Source: an uncultured Eudoraea sp. (GTDB lineage: Bacteria > Bacteroidota > Bacteroidia > Flavobacteriales > Flavobacteriaceae). Taken from it: DNA of 57,240 nt. The translations under genes were made by a program, and so were the position numbers. This document shows, piece by piece, positions 1 through 8,259 of this stretch. Within the stretch, counting starts at the first letter, position 1. Every line of letters starts with the position of its first letter. The notes beneath the pieces are model-generated. The model saw only the letters and a program-made list of their open reading frames with translations. It did not search any database and had not been told where the DNA came from. The DNA is taken from the NCBI RefSeq assembly GCF_947258925.1, contig NZ_CAMYKG010000016.1, forward strand, positions 1 through 57,240, in the 5' to 3' direction.

Positions 1-65
1 TGGGTGCCCCCCTTTTAGGTATCGTTTTCGAATTTAAAAGCACCCTTACGAGCACCCTATTATAT

Positions 66-108
66 AAAAAAATCCGCAATATCCCATAAATAGGATAAAT
101 GCGGATTT
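66..108 (-). terminator. Intrinsic terminator of the CAT-anticodon tRNA
   Basis: A nine-base-pair perfect stem pairs 70-78 with 100-108 (AAATCCGCA with TGCGGATTT) and partly continues inward. Read on the minus strand it is followed by a run of T residues (A-run 66-72 on the plus strand). It lies seven bases after the 3' end of the leftward tRNA, so it is the natural stop for that transcript. Bases 1-65 hold no gene I can support; the octamer agcaccct occurs there twice. Confidence 0.8.
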
Positions 109-114
109 TATAAG

Positions 115-188
115 TGGTCCCACCTGGGCTCGAACCAGGGACCCCCTGATTATGAGTCAGGTGCTCTAACCAGCTGAGCTATAGGACC
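115..188 (-). tRNA. tRNA with anticodon CAT (elongator Met or Ile2)
   Basis: On the minus strand the sequence folds as a full cloverleaf. The acceptor strands GGTCCTA and TGGGACC pair, with A73 as discriminator. The D arm contains TAGCTCAG, the anticodon loop is CTCATAA within the stem-loop CTGACTCATAATCAG, and the T arm contains GGTTCGAGCCC. CCA is not encoded. CAT is read by elongator tRNA-Met, by initiator tRNA-Met, or by tRNA-Ile2 after lysidine modification of C34. The D-arm and stem pattern argue against the initiator. I cannot separate elongator Met from Ile2 by eye. A terminator follows directly, and decayed copies of parts of this tRNA lie upstream. Confidence 0.93.
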
Positions 189-201
189 GGTTAAAATCAA
201 T

Positions 202-233
202 ATGTCAAATTCAATCTTACGATTATGAGTCAG
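202..233 (+). repeat. 32-bp imperfect direct repeat, copy 1
   Basis: Bases 202-233 match 462-493 at 29 of 32 positions. The last 13 bases (gattatgagtcag, 221-233) also match the anticodon arm of the intact tRNA at 148-160. The repeat therefore combines a tRNA anticodon arm with a shared AT-rich flank. Copy 1 lies directly upstream of the intact tRNA gene, so its flank may be part of that gene's promoter region. Confidence 0.75.
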
Positions 234-298
234 TCCCGAGTTCTCTACTACTGAGCTACGTGTCCTGAAGTATCGTAGATAACTTCGGGATAGGACCA
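221..298 (-). pseudogene. Decayed, rearranged tRNA copy
   Basis: On the minus strand this stretch begins with GGTCCTAT, identical to the 5' end of the intact tRNA. After about 30 unrelated bases it continues with a D-arm-like TAGCTCAGTAGTAGAG and then CTGACTCATAATC, the intact tRNA's anticodon arm. The T arm and 3' acceptor strand are missing, so no cloverleaf can form. I read it as a broken paralogue of the neighbouring tRNA, probably left by tandem duplication and decay. The tRNA-like blocks are visible directly; the history is inference. Confidence 0.5.
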
Positions 299-694
299 AT
301 TTCGCTATCGCGTATGTCAAATTCCAAAATTTTGGACTGCAATATTACTACTTATTTTACTATACTGCAACTTCTTTATAGGCAGAAAGTTGGCTAAATA
401 GCACATAAAGCTTACTTCATGAAGATAACTCTTTTTTCTGTACTATATGTTTAATTAGCAAATCTCAAAATCAATCTTTCGATTATGAGTCAGGTGCTGC
501 CTAATTGTTGAAGCCCAAGGTACGCAGGACGGACTGCCTCTTGGTAACCGGGACCCCCTTTAAACCGTCCTGGTCAATGAAATAGAAGGTTTTTGTCTAT
601 TTGACACTGAATAGTAAACCAAAAAAAAATTAAATTTATATAAGATGTCGTGAAGATGTCGTGTGAGAATTATACTCGACGTAATAATTTTGTC
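299..694. other. Gene-free stretch with tRNA fragments
   Basis: No convincing coding region is seen. Bases 481-498 (gattatgagtcaggtgct) are an 18-base exact copy of 148-165 in the intact tRNA. Bases 550-559 (gggaccccct) copy 138-147 of the same tRNA, but in scrambled order. A short tandem duplication (gatgtcgtg at 644-652 and 655-663) lies just before the next gene. No integrase or transposase is visible in this gap. Confidence 0.5.
462..493 (+). repeat. 32-bp imperfect direct repeat, copy 2
   Basis: This is the partner of 202-233, with three mismatches in 32 bases and an offset of 260 bp. Its tRNA-derived end extends further than in copy 1: 481-498 matches 18 consecutive bases of the intact tRNA. 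Confidence 0.75.
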
Positions 695-1066
695 ATGAGA
701 TTAGGAACAAAAATCAAAACATTAAGAATCAAAGAAGGCTTAACTCAAATTGAACTTTCTGAAAAGACCGGATTAACGGAAAGAACAATTCAAAGAATTG
801 AAAATCATGAGGTAGAACCATCTAAACATTCTTTAAAGAAAATAGGTGATGTTCTCAATCAGAATTTAAACGAACAAAAAATAAGTATCATGACAAAAAA
901 ACAAAGACTACTCAATCTTTTTCTAATCAGTATTTCTATACTAATAGTTGTTGAGTTTCTAATTGGATGGTTGACATGGCAAGAGCATTGGTGGGTTTTA
1001 ATTTGTTGGTTCTTTCCATTATTGGGAGGGGTTTCAATTCCTTATTACAAAAGAAGAAAAAAATGA
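695..1066 (+). CDS. XRE-family helix-turn-helix protein with C-terminal membrane segments
   Basis: The 123-residue product begins with a Cro/C1-type helix-turn-helix of about 55 residues, containing GLTQIELSEKTGLTERTIQ and IENHEVEPS. A short linker leads to two hydrophobic segments separated by a Trp-rich stretch, and the C-terminus is basic (YYKRRKK). I chose the ATG at 695 because the domain begins there. An in-frame GTG at 650 and ATG at 656 would add up to 15 residues of unusual sequence. Small regulators with a membrane tail are common in Flavobacteriia, but the ligand and target are unknown. The gene stands alone, convergent with mce and next to the tRNA debris, which would fit an accessory gene. 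Confidence 0.75.
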   Translation: MRLGTKIKTLRIKEGLTQIELSEKTGLTERTIQRIENHEVEPSKHSLKKIGDVLNQNLNEQKISIMTKKQRLLNLFLISISILIVVEFLIGWLTWQEHWWVLICWFFPLLGGVSIPYYKRRKK

Positions 1067-1149
1067 ACTAGTCCCTAAGCTAATTGAACCTGTTTTTGGA
1101 ATTTGAATTTTGGAATTTACATGAGTCAGTCCACTCGGGTCAAAAAGTA

Positions 1150-1551
1150 TTATTTAATCTCCTGGCACAACTCCACCAAAACCCCATTACTGCTTTTTGG
1201 GTGCAGAAAAGCCACCAGCTTATTGTCGGCCCCTTTTTTGGGCTGCTCGTTCAAGACAATAAAGCCTTCGCCCTTTAAACGCGCTATTTCCTTCTTAATA
1301 TCATCTACCTCAAAAGCAATATGGTGTATGCCTTCCCCTTTTCGGTCTATATACTTGGCAATAGGGCTGTCTTCCTTAGTGGCTTCCAGCAATTCTATCT
1401 TATTGGGGCCCACCTGGAAGAACGAGGTTTTTACCCCTTCTGAGGCCACTTCCTCTACCTTGTACTGCTCCGTGCCAAAAAGTTTTTCAAACAGCTGTTT
1501 AGAGCCTTCCAGATCCTTTACAGCAATGCCTATATGTTCTATTTTATTCAT
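1150..1551 (-). CDS. mce: Methylmalonyl-CoA epimerase
   Basis: This 133-residue protein is of the vicinal oxygen chelate (glyoxalase/dioxygenase) superfamily and of normal length for methylmalonyl-CoA epimerase. It interconverts the (R) and (S) forms of methylmalonyl-CoA in the propionyl-CoA/succinyl-CoA route. The two beta-alpha-beta-beta-beta halves begin IEHIGIAVKDL and GIHHIAFEVDD. Candidate metal ligands are His6, His77 and Glu127 (in VLVELCQ). It is divergent from rbfA, with 59 bp between the start codons. No methylmalonyl-CoA mutase gene is in the window. Confidence 0.92.
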   Translation of the reverse strand: MNKIEHIGIAVKDLEGSKQLFEKLFGTEQYKVEEVASEGVKTSFFQVGPNKIELLEATKEDSPIAKYIDRKGEGIHHIAFEVDDIKKEIARLKGEGFIVLNEQPKKGADNKLVAFLHPKSSNGVLVELCQEIK

Positions 1552-1598
1552 GGTTTCCCTATTGTTAACCTTCGTTTTTTAATACCCTCTAAAGTACG

Positions 1599-1606
1599 TA
1601 TTTTTG
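1599..1606 (+). promoter_or_regulatory. Putative -7 element for rbfA, near-leaderless
   Basis: TATTTTTG matches the Bacteroidota -7 consensus TAnnTTTG exactly. It ends only four bases before the rbfA ATG at 1611, so a transcript started at the usual distance would have little or no leader. No clear TTG is seen at the usual -33 distance. Confidence 0.4.
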
Positions 1607-1610
1607 CCCT

Positions 1611-2003
1611 ATGGAAACACAACGACAGAAAAAAATTGCAGGGGTTATTCAAAAAGACCTGGCCGATATCTTACAGCGCGCAGCAACAGACGGCGGGATG
1701 CAGGGAACCCTTATTTCTGTCTCTAAAGTGTACGTTACCACAGACCTCTCTATAGCCAAGGTATACGTAAGTATCTTCCCCAATAAAAAGGCCGAAGAAT
1801 TGCTCGAAGGAATGAAGTCTAACCAGCCCCTTATTAAGCACGAGCTGGCCCAGCGTACCAAACACCAGCTGCGGCGTATCCCCGAACTCTCCTTTTTTAT
1901 TGATGATTCCCTGGAGTATATAGACAACATAGACAAATCCTTAAAAGGGGATGAGGACCCTATTGAGAATCCGGAGCTGCTACCCAAAAGAAAAAAATCC
2001 TAG
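1611..2003 (+). CDS. rbfA: Ribosome-binding factor A
   Basis: This 130-residue protein has the RbfA single-KH-like fold pattern: an N-terminal basic helix (METQRQKKIAGVIQKDLADI), then VSKVYVTTDLSIAKVYVSIF and RTKHQLRRIPELSFFIDDSLEY, which are typical family segments. RbfA binds the 30S subunit late in assembly and helps 16S rRNA 5'-end maturation and cold adaptation. The length is normal. A -7-like element four bases upstream of the ATG suggests its own promoter. The permease gene follows after 164 bp, an adjacency that I recall as common in flavobacterial genomes. Confidence 0.95.
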   Translation: METQRQKKIAGVIQKDLADILQRAATDGGMQGTLISVSKVYVTTDLSIAKVYVSIFPNKKAEELLEGMKSNQPLIKHELAQRTKHQLRRIPELSFFIDDSLEYIDNIDKSLKGDEDPIENPELLPKRKKS

Positions 2004-2167
2004 TGATTGTTTGGAGTTTTGTTGTTGGGGTTTTTATAGATTACTTTTGATGGATTACCAGGCAAAATTTTTAAGGATAGCAGGGCTATGGTTTAAAATT
2101 TTAACAACCTGGTACGCAAAAGGAATCACAAAAAAGCAATGCATTAAATTTCAAATAATCACTTAAC

Positions 2168-3373
2168 TTGAATTTTCCCTTTTATATAGCAAAAAGATAC
2201 GTACGCTCTAAAAGCAGCCAGAATGCCGTAAACATTATCAACTTTATCACCTTCCTGGTAATTGTCATTGGCTCTGCAGCACTTTTTATTGTATTATCGG
2301 GCTTTTCCGGACTTAAAACCTTTAGCATTTCCTTCTCGTCTACCTTCGACCCCGATCTAAAAGCTACCCCCATCAGCGGGAAATTCTTTAGCCTGGGACC
2401 CGAAAAAGAAAAACAATTGTTGGCCATTTCCGGGATTACCTCCTATTCCAAGGAGCTGGAAGAGCAGGTCTACCTTACCCATAAACAAAAGAGCTGTGTG
2501 GCCTACATAAAAGGCGTGGATACCGCTTATAGGGTGGCAACAAAGGTAGACAGTGCCATCTATTGGGGAAATTGGACCTTAAAAAACCAACAGGCGGTGG
2601 TAGGCCTGGGCATTGCCAATTTACTTAGCCTTACCATCAATGATTATCAGGATCCTTTGCGTATCCTGGCACCCAAACCGGGAAAAGGATCAGGGACCCA
2701 ACAGCGTTTCGGAGAAAAACCCTATAACGATATGCCGGTAGTCATAAGTGGGGTGTATGCTATTGAAGAAAACCTGGATAAGAAATATGTCTTTACAGAA
2801 CTTGCCCTGGCACAGGTGATCCTTGAAAAAGACAACACCCAGCTTTCCGGACTTAATTTTGGCATAGACCCCCTGGCCGATGCAGACGAGGTTCGAAAAC
2901 AGCTTACCGCTGTCCTGGGTGATAATATAGAGCTGCGGAACCGGAGGCAACTCAACACAGCACTCTATAAAATGCTGAATACCGAAAACCTGGCTACCTA
3001 TCTAATCTTTACCCTGGTGCTGATCATTGCCTTGTTTAATGTAGTAGGTGCCATTATCATGATGATCCTGGATAAGCAGCAGAATTCCAAAACCCTTTAT
3101 AGCCTTGGGGCTACCATACGCGAATTGCGGCGTATCTATTTTGTGCAGGGCGTCCTGGTCACCAGCCTGGGTGGCCTGATTGGGCTGTTCCTGGCCTCCC
3201 TCCTTATCTGGTCTCAGCTGGCCTTTGGCTGGTTAAAAATTACCCCTTCCCTGGCCTATCCGGTAGAATATAAACTTATGAATGTCGTGGTGGTCCTGGT
3301 TACCATTGTAGTGCTGGGCATAATTGCATCGAAAATTGCCAGTAGCCGGGTTAGCAAAAAACTCCTGGCCTGA
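2168..3373 (+). CDS. LolC/E-type ABC transporter permease (FtsX-like)
   Basis: The 401-residue inner-membrane protein has one N-terminal transmembrane helix (residues about 22-45, NIINFITFLVIVIGSAALF), a long periplasmic MacB-like domain (about 50-265), and three C-terminal helices forming an FtsX domain. This four-helix layout fits permeases of lipoprotein-release (LolCDE) systems. No ATPase gene is adjacent, so the partner must be encoded elsewhere. The start is a TTG at 2168; no in-frame ATG precedes the first helix and homologues as I recall them begin at this residue. It converges on dusB with six bases between the stops. Confidence 0.88.
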   Translation: MNFPFYIAKRYVRSKSSQNAVNIINFITFLVIVIGSAALFIVLSGFSGLKTFSISFSSTFDPDLKATPISGKFFSLGPEKEKQLLAISGITSYSKELEEQVYLTHKQKSCVAYIKGVDTAYRVATKVDSAIYWGNWTLKNQQAVVGLGIANLLSLTINDYQDPLRILAPKPGKGSGTQQRFGEKPYNDMPVVISGVYAIEENLDKKYVFTELALAQVILEKDNTQLSGLNFGIDPLADADEVRKQLTAVLGDNIELRNRRQLNTALYKMLNTENLATYLIFTLVLIIALFNVVGAIIMMILDKQQNSKTLYSLGATIRELRRIYFVQGVLVTSLGGLIGLFLASLLIWSQLAFGWLKITPSLAYPVEYKLMNVVVVLVTIVVLGIIASKIASSRVSKKLLA

Positions 3374-3379
3374 TTCCCA

Positions 3380-4372
3380 TTATACAAACTGGTAATCCCC
3401 AAACTTTTCCAGAACCTCATCAAAGGCGGCAAAGACATCTTTTGCATCATCGCTGGTCACCATTTTCATACGGTATTCCTTAAAGTTGGGAATGCCCTTA
3501 AAATAATTGGTGTAGTGCCTTCGGGTCTCAAAAACCCCCAGCTTCTCCCCTTTCCAGTCCATAGCCATTTGCAGATGCCTTCGGGCCGCTAGTACGCGTT
3601 CTTCCATGGTAGGGGGTTCTAAGTATGTTCCTGTCTTCAGGTAGTGTTTTACTTCTTTAAAAAACCAGGGATACCCAATACTGGCGCGGCCAATCATGGC
3701 GCCGTCCAGCCCGTAATCATCACGCATTATTCGGGCCGCTTCAGGGCTGTCTACATCCCCGTTTCCAAAAACCGGGATATGCATTCTTGAATTGTTTTTT
3801 ACCTCGGCAATCGGCTTCCAGTCGGCCTGCCCTTTATACATCTGCGCCCTTGTCCTTCCGTGGATAGCAATGGCCTTACAGCCTACATCCTGCAGCCGTT
3901 CTGCCACTTCCACAATTTTAATGGAATCGTGGTCCCAGCCCAGCCTGGTTTTTACGGTTACAGGTAAATGGGTATGTTCTACCATGGCCCTGGTAAGGGA
4001 GACCATTAAATCAATATCTTTTAAAATCCCTGCGCCTGCGCCTTTGCTCACTACTTTCTTTACCGGACAGCCAAAATTGATATCAATAATATCCGGTTTG
4101 GATTGTTCCACAATCTCTACCGAACGCAGCATGGAGTCCAGGTTGGCGCCAAAGATCTGTATCCCTACCGGGCGTTCCTTTTCGTAGATATCGAGCTTCA
4201 TAACACTTTTAGCCGCATCGCGGATAAGGCCTTCCGAAGAGATAAACTCGGTATATACCAGGTCTGCTCCCTGCTCCTTGCAGAGTGCGCGAAAGGGTGG
4301 GTCGCTTACGTCCTCCATAGGGGCGAGCAACAAGGGAAAAGTGGGTAAAACAATGTTACCTATTGTTGGCAT
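3380..4372 (-). CDS. dusB: tRNA-dihydrouridine synthase, DusB type
   Basis: This 330-residue FMN-dependent TIM-barrel enzyme reduces specific uridines in the tRNA D loop to dihydrouridine. The N-terminus PLLLAPMEDVSDPPFR is the FMN-binding start of the Dus barrel. Cys102 in INFGCPVKKVVSKGAGA is the conserved catalytic acid. VKTRLGWD and AIHGRTRAQMYKGQADW are further family blocks, and VFGNGDV with GAMIGRASIGYPWFF forms the phosphate-binding end. Length and motif spacing are normal. A good promoter lies just upstream, inside the gap after the barrel-protein stop codon, so it is probably transcribed on its own. Confidence 0.95.
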   Translation of the reverse strand: MPTIGNIVLPTFPLLLAPMEDVSDPPFRALCKEQGADLVYTEFISSEGLIRDAAKSVMKLDIYEKERPVGIQIFGANLDSMLRSVEIVEQSKPDIIDINFGCPVKKVVSKGAGAGILKDIDLMVSLTRAMVEHTHLPVTVKTRLGWDHDSIKIVEVAERLQDVGCKAIAIHGRTRAQMYKGQADWKPIAEVKNNSRMHIPVFGNGDVDSPEAARIMRDDYGLDGAMIGRASIGYPWFFKEVKHYLKTGTYLEPPTMEERVLAARRHLQMAMDWKGEKLGVFETRRHYTNYFKGIPNFKEYRMKMVTSDDAKDVFAAFDEVLEKFGDYQFV

Positions 4373-4391
4373 CTTTTAAATCTTTGCGGTG

Positions 4392-4423
4392 CAAAATTAA
4401 AAATAATGCGGCAACTACCCCAA
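4392..4423 (-). promoter_or_regulatory. Promoter of dusB
   Basis: Read on the minus strand, ATTG (TTG at 4423-4421) is followed after 21 bases by TAATTTTG (4399-4392). This fits the Bacteroidota TTTG/TAnnTTTG arrangement. The dusB ATG is about 20 bases downstream. The element starts only a few bases after the stop codon of the upstream barrel gene. Confidence 0.6.
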
Positions 4424-4424
4424 T

Positions 4425-6836
4425 TTATTCGTTTTCAAGTCGTTGTAACTCGCTTTTCCGGAGGTTGCGGTTGATGTTGTTCAGACGGTAATTGCCAAAT
4501 TTATAGGTAAAGCCCAGACGTACAAATCTGGTTTCCGGTCGCTCCCTAAGGGAGTTGTCCTGGTTGGCATAACGTGAGGTTAACCTGCCCCTGGCCATCC
4601 CAAGGAGGTCTTCACCCACAAGGGAAATTACCCCGCGGTTATTCCATAGGGTTTTGCGCAAACCCACATTAAGGATGGCAATTTCAGATACTTTATACGA
4701 ACCAAATAGAAAGTTGCTTAAATAGGAAAAAGAGAGGTCTCCGGTAAAAGTACCGTCTTTAGATAAGCTAAAGGTATTATTCAGATAGCCGTAATACCCG
4801 GTCACCTTATTGGTATAGGTTTCAATAGTACTTTCCTCGGCCAGTAAGGTTTCATCTTCATAAAAAACGGAGTTGTAAAAATACAGGGACCAAAAGTCAT
4901 TAATAGCTGTTGAAATCGTAAAATCCAGGCCATAGGAGGTACTTTTCTGCACATTTTGTTTGCTCTCCCTCAGCACCTGGTTCTCGTTGTCCTGAAAAGT
5001 TAAGGTACTGATGTACCTGCCATTATCCCGGTAATAAACATCAAAAAAATAGGTGTCTTTTATGGAGTAATTCAAATTGAAATTATGGCTGAAATTGGGA
5101 ACGAGGTTGGGGTTCCCTTCCAGGTAATTATTTTCATTCAGAAAATAGCGAAACGGGTTCAGGTCTGAATATTTGGGCCGGTTAATCTTCCTGCTGTAAT
5201 CAAAGGTAAGGCTATTCTCCTCGCCCAGCTTACGGCTCAGGTAGAAGGATGGAAAAAGTTCAAAGTAGTTTTGCTTATTGATTTGCAGCAGCGTTACCGA
5301 GAGCGCTTCCACATTGGTTTGTTCTGCCCTTAGCCCCAACTTCAGGGCCCACTTTTCCCAATCGTGAGAATAACTTCCGTAAAGGGCATACACCCCTTCC
5401 CGGTATTCAAAATTGTCTGACAGGGCAATGTCAAAAGGAGGCAGGTTGTTGTTCACATCAAAATAATCAATGCCACTATCCGTGTTTATCCATGATCCCC
5501 GAATCCCGGTTTCAAAACTCCCCGATTCTAAGGGCAGGTAGTAATCAACCCTTGCCGTAAAAATATTAATGTCCTGCATGGCATCTGTGGCAAAAGTAAA
5601 ATTCCTTAAAAAGGTGTCTGAAGGATCAAAATAATCTGAGGAACCCCGTTGCAGGCGTGCCAGGTCATAATAGGTATAATGCACATTGGCCTTAAGGTTC
5701 TCTCCTTCTTTCTTTAGTTTCCGTTCGTAATTAAGATCAAAACTAAGGTTTACCAGGTCCTCATCAATAGGACTCAGGGTCTGCATGGTAGAATCGAGCA
5801 CCCCGGCCCCGTTAAGCATTTCGGTACTTAACTCATTTACGATTTCCTTGTTTGGGGAAAAGCTGATGTTGGAGGTGAAATTTATAAGATCGCGCTCAGA
5901 AGGTTTATAATCGAACATTAAATTAAACTGCTGATCCTGGGATCGGATAGTCTCCCCAATGTCTGTATTCCAACTGGCAAATACCTCATTCTGATCATTT
6001 ATAAAGTTAACCCGGCCGTCCCCGCTTTTAAATTCTTTTCTGGGGTTGATGGTATAGTTCAGGAAAATACCCACTTTGTCGTTCTTGAAATAATGACTGG
6101 TACCAAAGCTGTATTTTGGAAATACGCCCTGGGTATATTGTCCCCTGACGTTGCCCTTATAACCCGGAGTTACGTTTTCTTTGGTGCGGATATTTAGGAT
6201 AGAGCCGTCCCCTGCTTCAAAACTGGCGGGGGGATTTGGAATGACCTCCACAGATGAGATCATATCCCCGGAGAGCCCTTTTAAAAATTCCTGTACTTCC
6301 CGGGCGGATAATTGCACTTTGCGATCGTTGAGATACACCGTGGCTGCTTGTCCCCTGATTTCGAGGTTATCCTGCATTACAATCACCCCGGGGGCATTTC
6401 GCAGAATATCCCAGGAGTTGCCTTCCCCCAAAACAGTATTTTCAACATTAAAAACGATGCGATCTGCCTTTCGCTCAACAATTGGTTTTGTCCCGGTCAC
6501 CACCACCTCACTTAAATTCTGTTCAATGGGTTCTAAAACCAGGGCCCCAATTTGTAAGTTTGATTTTATTTCCAGCGGGACTAAAAGTGAAAGGTATCCG
6601 AAGTATTTTGCCTGTAAATAGTATACATTGGGCTCTATGCCCTTTAAGCTGAACTTACCGTTATCATCTGCAGAAATTCCTTTTACCTGGGTACTGTCCG
6701 GCACCTGAAGCAACATGACATTGGCATACGGAAGTGACTTCCCATCAGTGTCCCTAACAGACCCTGATACTTCAAAGGTCTGGCTGGTCATGGCTAAGGG
6801 TAACATTCCCAAAACGAATAGTAAGGAAAATCTCAC
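4425..6836 (-). CDS. Outer-membrane beta-barrel protein with regulatory-like domain (TonB-receptor-like)
   Basis: The 803-residue exported protein has a signal peptide (MRFSLLFVLGMLPLAMTSQ), then a carboxypeptidase-regulatory-like beta-sandwich (residues about 22-105, starting VSGSVRDTDGKSLPYANV). A plug-like domain follows (about 110-225, with LSEVVVTGTKPIVERKADR and LRNAPGVIVMQDNLEIRG), and a long barrel with many aromatic-ended strands. This resembles the outer membrane beta-barrel family (Pfam OMP_b-brl_3) of Bacteroidota rather than a classical SusC. The substrate is unknown; no SusD-like lipoprotein is adjacent. The C-terminus ends in a basic tail after the last strand. Confidence 0.87.
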   Translation of the reverse strand: MRFSLLFVLGMLPLAMTSQTFEVSGSVRDTDGKSLPYANVMLLQVPDSTQVKGISADDNGKFSLKGIEPNVYYLQAKYFGYLSLLVPLEIKSNLQIGALVLEPIEQNLSEVVVTGTKPIVERKADRIVFNVENTVLGEGNSWDILRNAPGVIVMQDNLEIRGQAATVYLNDRKVQLSAREVQEFLKGLSGDMISSVEVIPNPPASFEAGDGSILNIRTKENVTPGYKGNVRGQYTQGVFPKYSFGTSHYFKNDKVGIFLNYTINPRKEFKSGDGRVNFINDQNEVFASWNTDIGETIRSQDQQFNLMFDYKPSERDLINFTSNISFSPNKEIVNELSTEMLNGAGVLDSTMQTLSPIDEDLVNLSFDLNYERKLKKEGENLKANVHYTYYDLARLQRGSSDYFDPSDTFLRNFTFATDAMQDINIFTARVDYYLPLESGSFETGIRGSWINTDSGIDYFDVNNNLPPFDIALSDNFEYREGVYALYGSYSHDWEKWALKLGLRAEQTNVEALSVTLLQINKQNYFELFPSFYLSRKLGEENSLTFDYSRKINRPKYSDLNPFRYFLNENNYLEGNPNLVPNFSHNFNLNYSIKDTYFFDVYYRDNGRYISTLTFQDNENQVLRESKQNVQKSTSYGLDFTISTAINDFWSLYFYNSVFYEDETLLAEESTIETYTNKVTGYYGYLNNTFSLSKDGTFTGDLSFSYLSNFLFGSYKVSEIAILNVGLRKTLWNNRGVISLVGEDLLGMARGRLTSRYANQDNSLRERPETRFVRLGFTYKFGNYRLNNINRNLRKSELQRLENE

Positions 6837-6997
6837 ATTTGGTAGGTTAGCCTGTAAAGCTATAAAATTATTTTATTTTAACCTTAAAAAAAGGACTCTC
6901 ATTGTTTCCAGATCCTTGTTGTATTGTCCTGTTACGGTCCATATTTACTTACAAAATCAGTCGCATACAAGGCCGCTGCAAGTATTATAGCCGTGGA

Positions 6998-8221
6998 TCA
7001 GAAAGTGATGGGTGCTTTCAGGGTTTCGCCCTTACGCAGTACCCGTACCGTAGTGGTATCTCCCGGTTCAAAAGCCGATAGTGCCCGCATATAGCTCATC
7101 ATATCTACCACCGCACTGTCGCCAAGCTGCACCACTACATCGCCTTTTTGCAAGCCTGCTTTCTGCGCCGTTTTGCCCTCACTTATTCCATCAATGCGCA
7201 TCCCTTTGCCATCATACAGATAATCCGGGACCACCCCTAAAACGACTTTAAATCTGGGTACTTCATCGCTTTCATTCTTTGTTTTTCGAAACACAAGTTG
7301 CCCGTCATCATCCAATTCCTCTACCAGACTGAATAAATACGCACTTATCTCCCGCATACCGTCATAATTAAGTTTCTCTGCATCATCCGTTGGTTTGTGG
7401 TAATCTTCATGCTGCCCCGTAAAAAAATGCAATACCGGGATATCCTGCAGGTAGAACGAGGTATGGTCTGATGGCCCTACGCCAGATTCATTCAATACCA
7501 ATTTAAATCCGGGATTGGATGCATTTAATACCTGGGGCCAGATAGGGGAGGTTCCTGTCCCGCTAACGGACAAGGTCTTGTCTTCCCTGAGTCGGCCAAC
7601 CATATCAAGGTTTAGCATATAGGATACTTTTTCCAGGTCTATGGTGGGGTTTTTGGTGAAAAAATTTGACCCCAGCAGGCCCATTTCCTCCCCTGAAAAA
7701 GTAATAAACAAATAGTTTTTAGTAAGCTCCGCTCCCTTTATCTTATTGGCCAGGTCCAGGAGTACCGCCACCCCACTGGCATTATCATCCGCACCGTTAT
7801 GAACCGCCGGTTCACCTTTGTACAAGGAGCCTTCGCCCCCATAGCCCAGGTGGTCGTAATGGGCCCCTATCACTATCGTATTCCTGGCGTTGTTATCTAT
7901 AAACCCAATAACATTAGTGCCTGTTATGGTACTGTCGCCACCTTCTTCAAAACGTATCTGCTGATGCGGGTCTTTCTTTGGTTTAAACGTAAAGGTCTGG
8001 TAATAAGTACCGGCATTCCCCTTGGGTTTAAGCCCTATTCCCAGCATAAGTTCCCGAATATAGGCTGCTGCTCTCAACTCTTCTTCAGTTCCGGTTTCCC
8101 TGCCCTTAAATTCGTCACTTGCCAGGATATGGATCTCCTGTTCCATCGAAGGCATTTTAGGTTCCTCACGTTTACATCCAAGGGCAAGAATAAAAAATAT
8201 ACCCAGAATTATTTTTTTCAT
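6998..8221 (-). CDS. M28-family metallopeptidase lipoprotein with C-terminal PDZ domain
   Basis: The 407-residue protein begins with a lipoprotein signal (lipobox LALGC, Cys16), so it should be anchored in an envelope membrane. The M28 zinc-peptidase core runs from about 25 to 305. Expected ligands are visible: His121 (GAHYDHLGYG), bridging Asp145 (HNGADDNASG), Glu178/Glu179 (FSGEEMGLLGS), Asp206 (LNLDMVGRL) and His275 (DYHKPTDD). A PDZ domain occupies about 330-407 (GKTAQKAGLQKGDVVVQLGD), as in other Bacteroidota aminopeptidases of this type. It is divergent from a TolB-like lipoprotein gene with 38 bp between start codons. Confidence 0.92.
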   Translation of the reverse strand: MKKIILGIFFILALGCKREEPKMPSMEQEIHILASDEFKGRETGTEEELRAAAYIRELMLGIGLKPKGNAGTYYQTFTFKPKKDPHQQIRFEEGGDSTITGTNVIGFIDNNARNTIVIGAHYDHLGYGGEGSLYKGEPAVHNGADDNASGVAVLLDLANKIKGAELTKNYLFITFSGEEMGLLGSNFFTKNPTIDLEKVSYMLNLDMVGRLREDKTLSVSGTGTSPIWPQVLNASNPGFKLVLNESGVGPSDHTSFYLQDIPVLHFFTGQHEDYHKPTDDAEKLNYDGMREISAYLFSLVEELDDDGQLVFRKTKNESDEVPRFKVVLGVVPDYLYDGKGMRIDGISEGKTAQKAGLQKGDVVVQLGDSAVVDMMSYMRALSAFEPGDTTTVRVLRKGETLKAPITF

Positions 8222-8233
8222 CAGTTTTGCATC

Positions 8234-8251
8234 TAATTTTGAACAAAATTA
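8234..8251. promoter_or_regulatory. Divergent -7 elements forming an inverted repeat
   Basis: TAATTTTG (8234-8241, plus) and CAAAATTA (8244-8251, which is TAATTTTG on the minus strand) sit two bases apart. Both match TAnnTTTG exactly, one facing each of the two divergent lipoprotein genes (starts 8221 minus and 8260 plus). Convincing -33 partners are not seen on either side. Confidence 0.45.
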
Positions 8252-8259
8252 ATCATCCT

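Noticed and set aside
2182-2427. 81-codon leftward frame inside the permease gene
   Set aside because: It lies wholly inside a well-supported membrane protein gene and has no recognisable motif; a shadow frame.
4425-6836. SusC-type receptor of a polysaccharide utilisation locus
   Set aside because: No SusD-like lipoprotein or glycoside hydrolase is adjacent, and the barrel resembles the OMP_b-brl_3 family more than SusC.
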